A DNA stretch of 64,000 nucleotides, taken from positions 14,818,001-14,882,000 of the forward strand of contig JBHGNT010000015.1 in assembly GCA_043228905.1 (NCBI GenBank), in the 5' to 3' direction. Below, in pieces: positions 52,612 through 63,600 of the stretch; position 1 is the stretch's first letter, and the number at the start of each line of letters is the position of its first letter. Source of the stretch: Azolla caroliniana (taxonomy: Eukaryota > Polypodiophyta). The notes below the pieces were generated by a model. The model had not been told where the DNA came from and made no database searches. It worked only from the letters and a program-made list of their open reading frames with translations. Both the position numbers and the translations under genes were made by a program.

Positions 52612-53720
52612 CTACTTCAAAAGATTGCACTCTTGCAATATAAAGTGAGGAAATTGTGCCTTAAGAGTATGCTCGCGTTCCCATGTGGCATCATCAATAG
52701 GTTTATCCATCCATTTGATTTTGAATAGTCGAATCTCTTTAGAATGTAAACGTTTAGTACGAGAATCAAGAATTCGTTCAAGAACATGAGCTTTGTAAAA
52801 CAAATCCTCTAATGTTACAAGATCTTGGATTGTGATGGTGTTATCACCAGAGCCTAAAAATGGTTTTAGACGACTGATGTGAAAAACAGGATGAATACCA
52901 ACGTTACGGGGTAAGGCAAGGTGATAAGCCGATGACCCAACTGGCTTAAGGATTTCAAATAGGCCACAATATTGTGGGGGTAACTTGCGCACTTGCATGT
53001 AGACAATTACGTAGAGTCATTAGGGACATGCAAAAAAACTTTTTGACCAATAGTAAACGAGGACGTCTATCCTGATCAGCATAAAATCGAGCACGATCTT
53101 GAGCCATCTTGACATTCTCTTTAGCAATATGCAACATTTGGTTCATGTCTTGCAAAAAATTGTGTGTACTGTCTAATGTATCACGATGAATCGTGACATC
53201 AACTAGAGCACGTGGCTGAAAACCATACATCAACATAAAAGGACTATATCTAGTGGATGTATGTTTAGAGCTATTATAAGCAAATTCTAAGATAGGAAGG
53301 TATTGCTCCCAATTAGAAGGGGTTTTTGCTACATAAGCTCGAAGCATGTCCTCAATAATTTGATTGACTCGTTCAGTTTGTCCATCAGACTGAGGATGAT
53401 CTACGGAACTCATGCTCAACGTAGTTTCTAGTTTCTTAAAGACCTGAGTCCAAAAGTCACTAGTAAACTTGGAATCTTGATCACTAACAATATCCATCGG
53501 CAATCCATAAAAGCGAAATAACTCATCAACAAATTGATAAGCCAATTGTTGAGCGGTTGAGCGGTTACCGTGGTTTTGGTAGGAATAAATCTAGCCAATT
53601 TTCTTAGTCTGTCAACGACAACCCAAATGGCATCATGACCCCTCTGTGTATGAGGTAAACTAATAATAAAATCCATCGAGATACTTTCCCATTTGTTGTT
53701 GGGAATATCTAAGGGATGTA
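52612..53720 (-). pseudogene. chromovirus integrase with chromodomain
   Basis: The integrase core starts near 53720 (SMDFIISLPHTQRGHDAIWV, with the first Asp). It continues after a frame change with IVSDQDSKFTSDFW (second Asp) and DGQTERVNQIIEDMLRAYV (Glu), at about 53545-53330. From 52998 a GPY-type module (QYCGLFEILKPVG and AYHLALP) follows, then a chromodomain-like end (LERILDSRTKR, FKIKWMDKPIDDATWE, at about 52800-52660). Chromodomains can guide insertion toward certain chromatin. Two or more frame changes separate the parts. Confidence 0.88.
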
Positions 53721-53777
53721 AAAGACCAACAACTTTAAGTTGTTCTGACTTATTAATCTAACATTGTAGGCATTGAG

Positions 53778-55605
53778 TTACGTATTTATGCACGTTAGAG
53801 CGCATCTTAGGCCAGGAAAAAGTACTCGAGATGAGAACAAGTGTGCGTTGTATTCCAGGATGACCCGTACATGAAGAATTTTCTGTTTTACATTTGGTAA
53901 ATCTGGAACACAAACCTTTCCACTACGGTAGAGCAAACCATTTGTAATGTGAAAGGTCGCCTTCGAGGGTAGGGTGCTAGTATCGACATCTAAACCAGAT
54001 TCGGCTTTCGTCCAGTATTTCGAAAAATAACTGTCATCAAGGTGTTTCCCTCGAAGGTGATCTAAAAGATTAGATTTTATTTCCGTGAAGCTAAGCATGT
54101 TAACTTTGTTAATGCAACTAAGAGCATCCGCAACAGTGTTCATAGAACCCTTGCGATACCATATGGAAAAATCAAAATCATGCATAAGGTCAGCCCAACG
54201 GCCTTTACGACCAACAAGATCTGGTTGGTCACAAAAATACTTCAATGATTGATGGTCTGTTGTAACCAAAAATTTATTTCCATAGAGATAGTGCCTCCAT
54301 GTTTTAAGTGCATGTATTACCACAAACAACTCTTTCTCTTGAACCGAATACCGAGATTGAGCAGCATCAAGCTTCTTACTTTTAAAAGCAATAGGGTGAC
54401 CACCTTGATAAAGAACGACACCAATAGCATAATCACTAGCATCGGTTTCGATTGAGAACGACTTAGAAGGGTTCGGTAATAGAAGCATGGGAGCTTAACA
54501 CACATGCTCTTTGAGTGTCTCAAATGATTTGTCAAGTTTTTCATTCCATGCAATTGGTTTGACAGACTTACGTGGATGACATTTTAAAAGGTCAGTTAAT
54601 GGCGTAGTCAATTTGGAATAGTTACGAATTGATTTTCATAAAAATCCAACAAACCCCAAGAATGATTGCAGTTCACGAATATTACGAGGAATGGGCCAAA
54701 GTTTAACCTTTTCAATACGAGAAGGTTCAATTTCAACACCATTTTCCGTAATTAAATGACCTAGGTACACAATAGATTTTTGGAAAAAATCACATTTTGA
54801 ATGTTTTACATAGAAAGAGTTGTCACGCAACTTTTGCAAAACAAATCGAACATGTTGAACATGATCTTGCAAGGTACGACTATATATCAAAATATCATCC
54901 AAGAAGACGACAATAAAATCATCGAGTTGATCTCGAAAAACGTCATTCATCGCTTGTTGGAATGTGGTTGGAGCATTAGTCAACCCGAAAGGCATGACTA
55001 AAAACTCATAATGGCCATAGCGCGTACGAGAAACGGTTTTAGGAATATCATCCTCGGCAATGCGAATCTGATGATAACCTGTCTGTAAGTCAATTTTCGT
55101 AAAATATCAGGCCCCATGCAAACGATCAATCAGATCATCAGCACGAGGTAACATATATGCATTTTTAATTGTCATTTTATTCAAACGGCGATAATTGATA
55201 CACATTCGCCATGAACCTTCCTTCTTCTTAACTAATAGAACTGGCGCACCCCAAGGTGATTTACTATACCTAATGTGACCCATATTCAAGTATTCCTTAA
55301 GTTGTTTAGCGATCTCATCCTCTTCTAATCGACTAAGTCGGTAAGGTGGAATGCTCACAGGAGCAGCACCAGGAATGAGTTCAATTTGAAATTTGATGGT
55401 CCACATTACGTTTTGGTGGTAAAGTAAGTGGCAATTCGTTAGGAAACACGTCTTGAAAATCGTCTAAAATAGAGTCGAGTAATCGTTGTTCATAATGTGG
55501 TAATTGTGTGGCGTCAATATTAAAATAATAAAATTGAAGCGCATGATCAATTACACACGAATAAATTAATGAACTTGAATACTCACTTAAAGATTTAGAA
55601 GACAC
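53778..55605 (-). pseudogene. chromovirus RT and RNase H
   Basis: From about 55605: a linker with [11 protein letters not shown], then RT blocks [20 protein letters not shown] (about 55260), a stop near 55107, DLQTGYHQIRI, MPFGLTNAPTTFQQAMN (about 54995) and VVFLDDILIYS (about 54900, Asp pair intact). A stop follows near 54636. RNase H is at 54488-53778 (FSIETDASDYAIGVVLYQGG, EKELFVVIHALKTWRHYL). The adjoining integrase zinc region at about 53890-53760 is degraded. All catalytic residues I can see are present, so inactivation is by stops. Confidence 0.9.
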
Positions 55606-57010
55606 AAGTGAACGAGAAGGAAGTTTATTAAGTTCAAATGTGATTGAATAAAATGTTTACAATTATTAAGTTCAAATGTGATTGAGTGATTAACCCAATC
55701 AATGGACAAAGACGGGTTTTTATTAAAAAACCAAGGGTATCCTAAAATGACATATGCGGATTGTAATTTCATAACATGAAAGTCAAGCTTCTCCAAATAG
55801 GTATTTATTTGAATTGACAAACAATGCCACTGATGTATTGAACACTTCCATTTGCCATGTGAACTTGATAGATATGATCATTTGCGTTTATGTGGAGTTC
55901 CATTTGCTACACAAAGTGATCATTACGAAAATTGTGAGAACTACCGGAATCAAACAAGAAATGTGTTTGTGTTCCATTGATATACCCGACTGCTCGGAGT
56001 AAATCATTAGGTCCAAGTAAATGTGAAAGAAAAGTGCAATCACATGAACTTAAGTGGTTGGTATGTACTTCAACAACATCAAAAGACTCACCTGTGTGAC
56101 TCGTAGATTTGTCTTGAGGAGGGGTGTTCATTGACTTCCTCTCAAGACGATGACATGTATCCTTTGTGTGGCCCCGCTTCTTGCAATATATACAGAAGAG
56201 GTTCGGTTTCTTGGAGTCACGGTCAAGAGTGTCATTGGATTGCTTATGTTTCCCAATGAACTTGACATTCAGAGTTTTGGCGAACTCAGGTTTATTGTGG
56301 TCTTTCTTGGAAGTCCTATGGTACCGAAGTACAATGTTGATGACTTCCTCGAAAGTTGTGGGGTCCTTGTCATTGACAATCGAATGGTAATCCCCATTAG
56401 GAATACCATTCAAAAAGCAAGCAACAAACCATTTCTCACCCGTAATTCCCGATTTTTGGATCTGGGTCCAAGCATGATGCACATAATCCTCGAGAGAGGT
56501 AAATGGCTTACTCGACAATGTGAGCAAGTGTTGCGCTTGTTCAATTTGAGAAGGTGGCTGCAAAATCAGTTTCTTAAAAACATCAACGAAACCTTCCCAA
56601 GTTGTGGGTAAGTTCTTTGTAGTCCTTAGGCCGCACCACCAAGGAGCAACTCGGCCACCTAACTCATGACCGACGTAACCAAATTTTATAGCATCGGGCT
56701 TGGGATGGAGCTCAAAGTGAGACTCCCAACAACCAAGCCAAGTGCTAATGGCCTCCTCGGTTCTTTCTTTCTTATCTCCCTTGAATGGCGTTACTACGAA
56801 AGAAGGTTCACCTTCTTTCTTGGACTCAATAGTCAATTCTTGGAATTTCTTTTCCAATTCCATATTGGCTTGCCTCATTTTGGCCAATTGATTCAAGGTA
56901 GTAGTGAGCAATTGCTCAATAGTGATCTCAGCTTGTGTGCGAGATGCGGATTGGAGTTGAGAGATCTCCGTCGGAGAGATCGCTCCAACAACGTTCAAAA
57001 CTTGTTCCAT
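55587..57010 (-). pseudogene. chromovirus gag and protease
   Basis: The start is ATG 57010 (MEQVLNVVGAISPTEISQLQ). An ORF start at 57118 is not ATG-supported as the gag start. A coiled-coil-like segment comes first (LAKMRQANMELEKKFQELTI), then the gag core (WESHFELHPKP, WEGFVDVFKKLIL, LTSLEDYVH-like). The zinc knuckle CIYCKKRGHTKDTC follows with four ligands. The protease active site FLFDSGSSHNF lies at about 55945-55915. After the stop at 55907 the rest of the protease lies at 55820-55587 in other frames (YVILGYPWFFNKNP). Confidence 0.87.
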
Positions 57011-57119
57011 GATGCAAGCTGTGGTTATGCAATATAAATAAGGAGGTTCAGAAAATACACAAGCAAAATGAATGCTTGAAATTTTGATTGGAAGAACTTT
57101 ACCAAGAAAGCATCTCACG

Positions 57120-57930
57120 TCTTTACCCCTCTAGACATATGAGATGTGATTTGAGATCCGATAACTATGGTAACACTATGGTGTTTTAAAAACCATGGGG
57201 GAAAACGTAGCTAAGATGTCTTTCTCGGATCTCTATCTTGAATAATCATGGCGGCTCCCCGAGGCTCAACCATGGTTCTAACATCAATGTAGTTTCCTAG
57301 TTAGCCTTATATTAGAATGCCAACCCAACATGTATTGATATGTTTGAGAAAGTGTATTACATGAAAAACAAATGCACTCGCAAGTAATATTCTAGTCTTG
57401 CGAGTAACAAGCAAATGTGATGATAAAAATGATAAAATAAGGCACTACCCATTAGAGGCAAGTGGTGACAAAAACAAGGGTCAAAAAACCCGTGTGCGAC
57501 CTACTAAAAAAAAAATGTCACAAAAAAATGGGAGGTGCGAGGTATGTACAAATACATCCCAATATGATGGTTGTAATTTGTACAATTGTGACATAAGGCA
57601 CAAATTGATACGCAAAGATGTGGTACTCAAATCCATGAAGAAACATCAATAGAGGAACTCATGTGGTTTTACTTGAGTTCTAAAGACTAAGGCTTGATAA
57701 AATGAGTTAAACATAGATGATCCGTTGGAAAAAAATCGTTCAAAAAGCGGCATGATGCCTAGTCAATACGAAAAAAATAGACTACACAAAATCGTTACCC
57801 AATAGGGAAACACACGTTGTCGTAGTGTAGGTTGCACACTATGTGGAAATTATATTTTTGTCCCTCCGGATAGAGAATGGAGTGCTCGGTGAGAACCGGA
57901 AGAAAACGGCATACCGGCAAGGAAGAGCCG
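57120..57930. other. spacer between Ty3 elements
   Basis: No gene supported. It is AT-rich with several A tracts. The left boundary of the next element's LTR is not determinable. Confidence 0.5.
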
Positions 57931-57948
57931 GATAAAGAGACATAAATG

Positions 57949-58582
57949 TTAAAAAAAAAAGAGAGGAAATACTCACTACTGCGCAAGGCGTGATTCAAAC
58001 TCTACACCTCCACGTTGACAAACCCCAACCTTACCATTACATTAACTTATCTTAAGTGTTTTAAATATAGATTTAATACGTATAAGACCTTTATTTATGC
58101 ATACCTTTATTAAAAGGTAAATCGTGTATTTTTTTTTAATATATGAAAAAGACGAGACACTAAAAATAACTCATGCACATCTAGCGTGCATGAGCCCTAT
58201 ACTTAGGAAATAAAAAAGCATCACATGCACATTTAGTGGACATGAACACTTTTTGTAAAAAAAAAAGCATGAAGCCATGCTTAGCTCTTCCTTCCTTATA
58301 TAAGGAGGAGAGAAATATATAAAGGGTTGTTGATTATTTGGATTAAGTATTAATCAATACAAAAATTATTCGTGGGATTCACGATTTATACATCTACTTC
58401 TCTCTTAACACCCTAAGTACCAATTAATATAGTATACTCGTGTGATTCACGAGTTTCTTATCTTTCTCTTTGCTATTTACTCATAATTAATCTCTATCTC
58501 ACGAACTTCTTTCTCCTAGTCCAAGACCTCTGTGGTTCCCACCCGACTCACGCAACGATCCGGAGCCGAAAGGCACGACACA
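57949..58582 (+). repeat. 5' LTR of fungal-like Ty3 element, start uncertain
   Basis: The end is supported by ACGACACA followed by the primer-site-like sequence. A TATATAAG box at 58297-58304 is the likely promoter. Inside is an imperfect repeat of a CGTGGGATTCACGA-like block (about 58370 and 58440). TGTTAAAAAA at about 57947 or TGTTGATTAT at about 58327 are possible starts. The other LTR is outside the window, so this cannot be settled here. Confidence 0.55.
58297..58304 (+). promoter_or_regulatory. TATA box in LTR
   Basis: TATATAAG about 320 bp upstream of the gag ATG, with a short leader. This is the probable promoter of the full-length element RNA. Confidence 0.55.
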
Positions 58583-58584
58583 GT

Positions 58585-58603
58585 TGGTGAACCCGACGTG
58601 AAG
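58585..58603 (+). other. primer-binding-site-like sequence
   Basis: TGGTGAACCCGACGTGAAG, two bases after the LTR end. It begins with TGG as all tRNA 3'-CCA primers require, and is conserved at 9571 in the remnant. It is not the initiator-Met site. The tRNA is not identified. Confidence 0.65.
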
Positions 58604-58618
58604 ACGGGTGGCAAGGAG

Positions 58619-60658
58619 ATGGAGGCTCAACAAGCTAACAATATGATGGCGATGTTCGAACGGATGCTTCAAGAACAACGCACGATGTCGGAGATTTCGG
58701 CATCAGTAGAGCGGCTCGTGCAACGCAACGGGCAATTTAATGGTAAGGATGTGTCGCGATATTTGCAGGACTACAAGGCGGAGATGCTCCGGTGCCGGGC
58801 TTCGGAAGGACTGCAAGTGACATCCTTTAACCGGGTGGCGACCGACGGGCTTCAAGGGAGTATCCATGGGTTGCAACAACAAAATCCGACGTGGGAAGCA
58901 TTCGAAGAGGCGTTAAAGACCACGTTTGCCATCGAGGACTCCTCCAAGGCAACGCGGAGGGGATTCGAGGATTGGGTGGAAACGTCAGGTAAGGGGCTGA
59001 AGGTCCTCGAAGTGTTTTCGACATTCGAAAGTCGGTTCGGGAGGTTGTCCGCGAGAGATCAAACTATTCTTGCACCGGACAAAGTCATCATGTTTTTGCG
59101 AGCTGTGGACGTCCGGGACCGGAAAGATCTCGGAGTGCTTCTTGAGGACACGACCACCGAAAGCGGCCTCACCGAAACATGGGAAAGCGTGCGGGATATC
59201 GTCGCGCGGTACACGAAGAGGGGGCAATGGCTTGCCAACGAAGAAAAGAGGGTTTCGGAACCGATTCCGAAACCGAGAACGGGACTGGAAGACCATCAAC
59301 CGAGGGCTCGGGAGATTACGGCCGAGAAGGGAGTCGACGCGTCTACGGTGGAGCAGCTGCTGAAGGAGATGGAGAATCTAAAGATCGCGATGGTGAAGAA
59401 GTCGGATGACCGCCCCACAAGCTCCAAATATACGGATCGACGGTGCATATGGTGCGATAGCGCCGAACACGATCGGAGGGATTGCGACGACCATAAGGAG
59501 GCACTACGACGGGATCTCATCTACTACGAGGGAAACCGGATTCATTCGATGGACTCTCGGAAGCCACTCCGACCGAACTTCTGGAAAGGCGGCATGAAGA
59601 AGGTGCTCGAGGAGGAGTTAGCGGCAAGAAGCAACTATGCGACAACCGCGGGAATATGTGTCGGGGAGTCAACGGGAGCGAAGGCGTCTTTCTGGCCGGA
59701 GGTGCTAGGAAACACCGAGAAAACCGACTCCAACGATATCCGAAACACCGCGGAAGGCGTCCGGGAAGCTACGGGATGGGAGTGCCCTGTCGACAAGAAT
59801 AGCATATACGCCCTGTGTCAATTACATGAGGTGTATGTGGACGAGAAACGACGGCGCACGGAGGATGCGGCCGGACCATCGAAGATACCGGAAAGCTGGA
59901 ACTCCAGAGGTAAGGGAAAAGAAAAGGCGACTCCGGCATTCAAGCTCGCCTCGGACATAGAACAACAAACCGACTTGAAAAGAGTGTTCGAGGAAAGAAT
60001 CTTGGATAGCCGGGTCGATTTTTCGCTGCGGGAACTACTCGGAATAGCGAAGAAGGAGTTTCACGATCTTCTCGTGGATCTCGTGAAAAGGAAGAGACAA
60101 AGTACGGAGGAAAATGCTCCAAGGGTGAATGCAAATACCGTTTCAATGAACGACACCGAAGTGGAAGGCGAAATTCCGGACTCCCACTATACAAGGCCAC
60201 ACTGGGCACGTGCGACTACGGAGACTCCGGTCCGAATCGGCAACATCAAAGAACCCGTGCTAGCATTGATTGATCACGGATCGGAGATCAACTTGATGTC
60301 CAAGGAGTTCTACCGAAAGGGGAAGTGGCCTATAAACACCAACCATGGATGGAAGATTCGGGCAGCCACGAAAACGACAGAAGACCTATTTGCGGCTTGT
60401 CCGGATGTGACGGTAAAGATCGGGGATGTCGAAATTGACCAAAATTTCTTTGTGCAGGATGAGGTTTCACATTCTGTCATCCTCGGCCAACCCTTTATCA
60501 CGGCTTCACGGATGGAGACGAAGGTGCTCGATAGTGGTGCGGCTTTTGCGCGAATTCGGAGCCAAAACGGAGGGAAATCCGTCCAATTCCTAACGGTGCC
60601 GGCAAATCACGAAAGGAACAAGAGGGAACTCTTGTCCCAAGTGAGAATGGATTTTTAA
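58619..60658 (+). CDS. Ty3 gag-protease
   Basis: Open from ATG 58619 (MEAQQANNMMAMFERM), 679 codons. The longer frame from 58532 starts with GTG inside the LTR. The capsid-like region spans about residues 1-200 (QFNGKDVSRYLQDYKAEMLR, RFGRLSARD). The zinc knuckle CIWCDSAEHDRRDC has its ligands intact. Conserved blocks ERILDSRVDFSLRELLGIA and HYTRPHWARATTETPVRIGN precede a protease-like domain (LALIDHGSEINLMS, then SVILGQPFITASR). There the catalytic motif is Asp-His-Gly instead of Asp-Ser/Thr-Gly. It ends MDF-TAA, and pol continues in the -1 frame. The arrangement resembles Ty3-type polyproteins of basidiomycete fungi more than typical plant gag, by recall of motif order. Confidence 0.92.
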   Translation: MEAQQANNMMAMFERMLQEQRTMSEISASVERLVQRNGQFNGKDVSRYLQDYKAEMLRCRASEGLQVTSFNRVATDGLQGSIHGLQQQNPTWEAFEEALKTTFAIEDSSKATRRGFEDWVETSGKGLKVLEVFSTFESRFGRLSARDQTILAPDKVIMFLRAVDVRDRKDLGVLLEDTTTESGLTETWESVRDIVARYTKRGQWLANEEKRVSEPIPKPRTGLEDHQPRAREITAEKGVDASTVEQLLKEMENLKIAMVKKSDDRPTSSKYTDRRCIWCDSAEHDRRDCDDHKEALRRDLIYYEGNRIHSMDSRKPLRPNFWKGGMKKVLEEELAARSNYATTAGICVGESTGAKASFWPEVLGNTEKTDSNDIRNTAEGVREATGWECPVDKNSIYALCQLHEVYVDEKRRRTEDAAGPSKIPESWNSRGKGKEKATPAFKLASDIEQQTDLKRVFEERILDSRVDFSLRELLGIAKKEFHDLLVDLVKRKRQSTEENAPRVNANTVSMNDTEVEGEIPDSHYTRPHWARATTETPVRIGNIKEPVLALIDHGSEINLMSKEFYRKGKWPINTNHGWKIRAATKTTEDLFAACPDVTVKIGDVEIDQNFFVQDEVSHSVILGQPFITASRMETKVLDSGAAFARIRSQNGGKSVQFLTVPANHERNKRELLSQVRMDF

Positions 60659-63600
60659 AGCGGACCGTTGCGGAGTGGGGAAGTGATAGTCCGAGAAGCC
60701 CTGATACCCCACACAGGAAGAAAACTCTCGGAGCAAAACAAGTACGAATCGGCCCGGATGGGGCATCTACGTACACGGCCGTAACCGGAGGAATGAAGAA
60801 ACAATACCGACAAGTGGAGGATAAGTTACGGTCGGCATCAATAATAAAAGAAGACGAAGAAATCGTGGGAGTGATCGAGGAAGTGTTCTATGGGAATACA
60901 CTACAACGGCTTGAAGAGCTTGCGGAAGATAAAAGCCAAGGGAACCGGGTAGTCCCGGTGGAATCGGTCGAGATGTACGAGATCGTTGCGAAAATGGGGC
61001 CGGATGCGCTCCGCAAAGAAGAAGCAATGGTAAGTACGAAATACAAGACCGTGGAGAAGAAGGTGAAACCGGCCGCGGGACCACTACCCGCCGATAGCGA
61101 ACAAAAGAAGAAAGAAGTCTCGGGAGATCCGACACTTCGGAAGTCCGTGGATATCGGACATGCCTTCACAGATGAGACCCGGAAGAAACTTCGGATCGGT
61201 GGAGGTGGGTTCCTCTTACAAGAAGAAGAAAAACGGTTTCGAGAGATGTTGGAGCAACATGGCAAAGCATTCGCGTTCACATCGAGGGAGATCGGATGCA
61301 TTGATCCAAAGATAGTGGAGCCGATGGTGATTTTCACGATTGATCATGTACCGTGGAACCTGAAGCCGATTCCGGTGCCACGGGCGCATATTCCGAAAGT
61401 CATCGACTTGCTCAAGGAGAAGGTGGCGATGGGGATTCTAGAGCCATCAAGTGCTCCGTACTCAAATCGATGGTTTACGGTTCCGAAGAAGAATGGGTCA
61501 CTCCGATTCATCCAAGACTTGCAACCGGTGAACAAGGTCACGATCCGGAACTCGGGAGTCGGTCCGATAGTGGACGAATTCGCGGAAGCTTTTGCCGGAC
61601 GTGCGATATACTCCATCGGGGACCTATACTCGGGGTATGACCAATTCCAACTAGCCATGGAGAGCCGAGACATCACTACCATGCGGACACCGATAGGACT
61701 AGTTCGAATGTGCACACTACCACAAGGAGCGACAAACTCGGTTGCACATATGATGAACGCGATGAACAAGGTGCTTCGAGATTGCATCCCGGAGATAACG
61801 ATGCCGTTTCTAGATGACATTCCGATGAAAGGATGCGCGGTGGAAGAAAAAGATGAGACTATGGATGATCGGGGATGCCGAAAGTTCGTGGTCGACCATA
61901 TTCATGATTGCGAGAAAGTGTTGCGAAAGCTAGAAGATGTGCACCTAACACTTTCCGGGGAGAAATCGGCATTCGGGCAAGAAGAAATATTGGTGGTCGG
62001 ACATCTATGTGGACCCTACGGCCGAAGACCGTCACCAACAAAGATCGATGCGATTCAAGCTATGAAGGAAGTATGTGAGTCAACATCGGAAGTCCGAAGG
62101 TTTCTGGGTGCGTGTGCATTCTATCACATATGGATTCCGCACTATGCACATATAGCGGACCCGCCCTATCACTTGTTGCGGAAAGGTAAGAAATTCGAGT
62201 GGAAACCGGAACACACTAAAGCCATGAGGAAGCTCAAGAAGACACTATGGAGGGCGGAATCACTTAGGAAGCCAAGCTACGAGCGGCCAATCATAGTAAC
62301 GGTTGATACAAGTCCAACCGGTATCGGGTGGGTCATCAATCAAGCCGACTCGGATGGTTCGCGGTATCCGATCCGATTTGGAGCAAAGGTCCTCAACGAA
62401 AGGCAACGCGGATATGCACAGGTCAAAAGAGAATTGTGGGGAGTCGTGTCGGCGATAAAATCGGATCGGGATTATTTGATCGGAGCTGAAGTGGTGATCG
62501 AGACGGATTGTCTTCCGATACTCGGGATGATGCGGTGTTGTACGATACCGGATGTGGCTATGCTAAGGTGGATTGCATATGTCAAGTCACTTAATCCGGA
62601 GGTTCGACACATCTCGGGGAAGGACAACGCGGTAGCGGACATGTTATCGAGGGCGCGGTTTGAAGACGACATAACCGAATCAGATAATGAAGAAGTTTCC
62701 GAAGACTACTTCACGTCAGAACACATATGCCGAGTGAACGTGATCCGAGAATTCCGGGAAGAAGAATACGAGGGGGAAACCTTGATGATCGGGAAGATGC
62801 TACAAGAGGTCGAGGATTCAACCAATGATAAAGAAAGGAGAGCCGAGATCCGAAGGAAGAAGAGGCAAGTCCAAAAGTTCTTCTTGGAAAACGGTTTAAT
62901 ATGGAGGACGCCGAAAAGACCGGATGGGATACCACTTCGAGTAGTCGGGACGAAAGAGCAACGAAACCGGATAATGTCCGAGTTCCACGAATCCGATTGG
63001 GCTGGACATCGAGGAACATGGGCAACTTTTGTGAAAATCAAGCAAAGATATTGGTGGAAGAACATGTATAAAGATGTCGCGGAGTTCACAGAAAGCTGCG
63101 AGAAATGTCAAGTCTACTCCGGGGTCCGACACCGAGATGAGCTGCATCCGACATTCTCACCGACAATCAACTTCAAGTGGATGGTCGACATTGTAGCTAT
63201 GCCGACCGGGATTGGACAAAAGAAATACTTGGTGTTAGCTCGAGAAGATCTCACAAACCAAGTTGAAGGTCGAGCGCTTCGGAGGAAAACGTGTGCCGCG
63301 GTGTGCCAATTTCTTTTGGAAGAAGTGTTTTGTAGGTACGACTGCGTAGGACAAGTGATTGCGGACCGGGGAGAACTCGACTCGGACAAAGCTAGGGGAT
63401 TCTTCACCAAACATGGAGTTCGGTTAACGTTGACAACGGCCTACAATCCGGAGGCCAACGGGAAGATCGAACGAGGACATAGTTCGATCGTGAAAGCACT
63501 TGCGAAGGCATGCGACGGAAGGGTGAAGGATTGGCCACAAATGCTTCCGTATGCACTATGGGCGGATCGGACGACGCATAGCTCCGTGACCGGTTACATG

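Larger units (their letters stand above)
52131..57010 (-). mobile_element. decayed Ty3 chromovirus, 5' LTR not found
   Basis: On the minus strand: gag (57010), protease, RT, RNase H, integrase, chromodomain, polypurine tract and 3' LTR (52604-52131). RT-before-integrase and the C-terminal chromodomain define a chromovirus. Stops and frame changes are spread over pol. No sequence like the 52131-52604 LTR is seen upstream of gag, so the 5' LTR is missing or too diverged. Confidence 0.88.

Noticed and set aside
57398-57652. 84-codon frame with four cysteines
   Set aside because: The Cys spacing fits no zinc motif I know, and the frame is short and Lys-rich in A-rich DNA.
58532-58618. Longer gag start at 58532
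   Set aside because: The codon is GTG and the stretch overlaps the LTR end and primer site.
61344-61820. 158-codon minus-strand frame opposite the fungal-like pol
   Set aside because: It is antisense to the RT domain, and the plus frame is open with all catalytic motifs.
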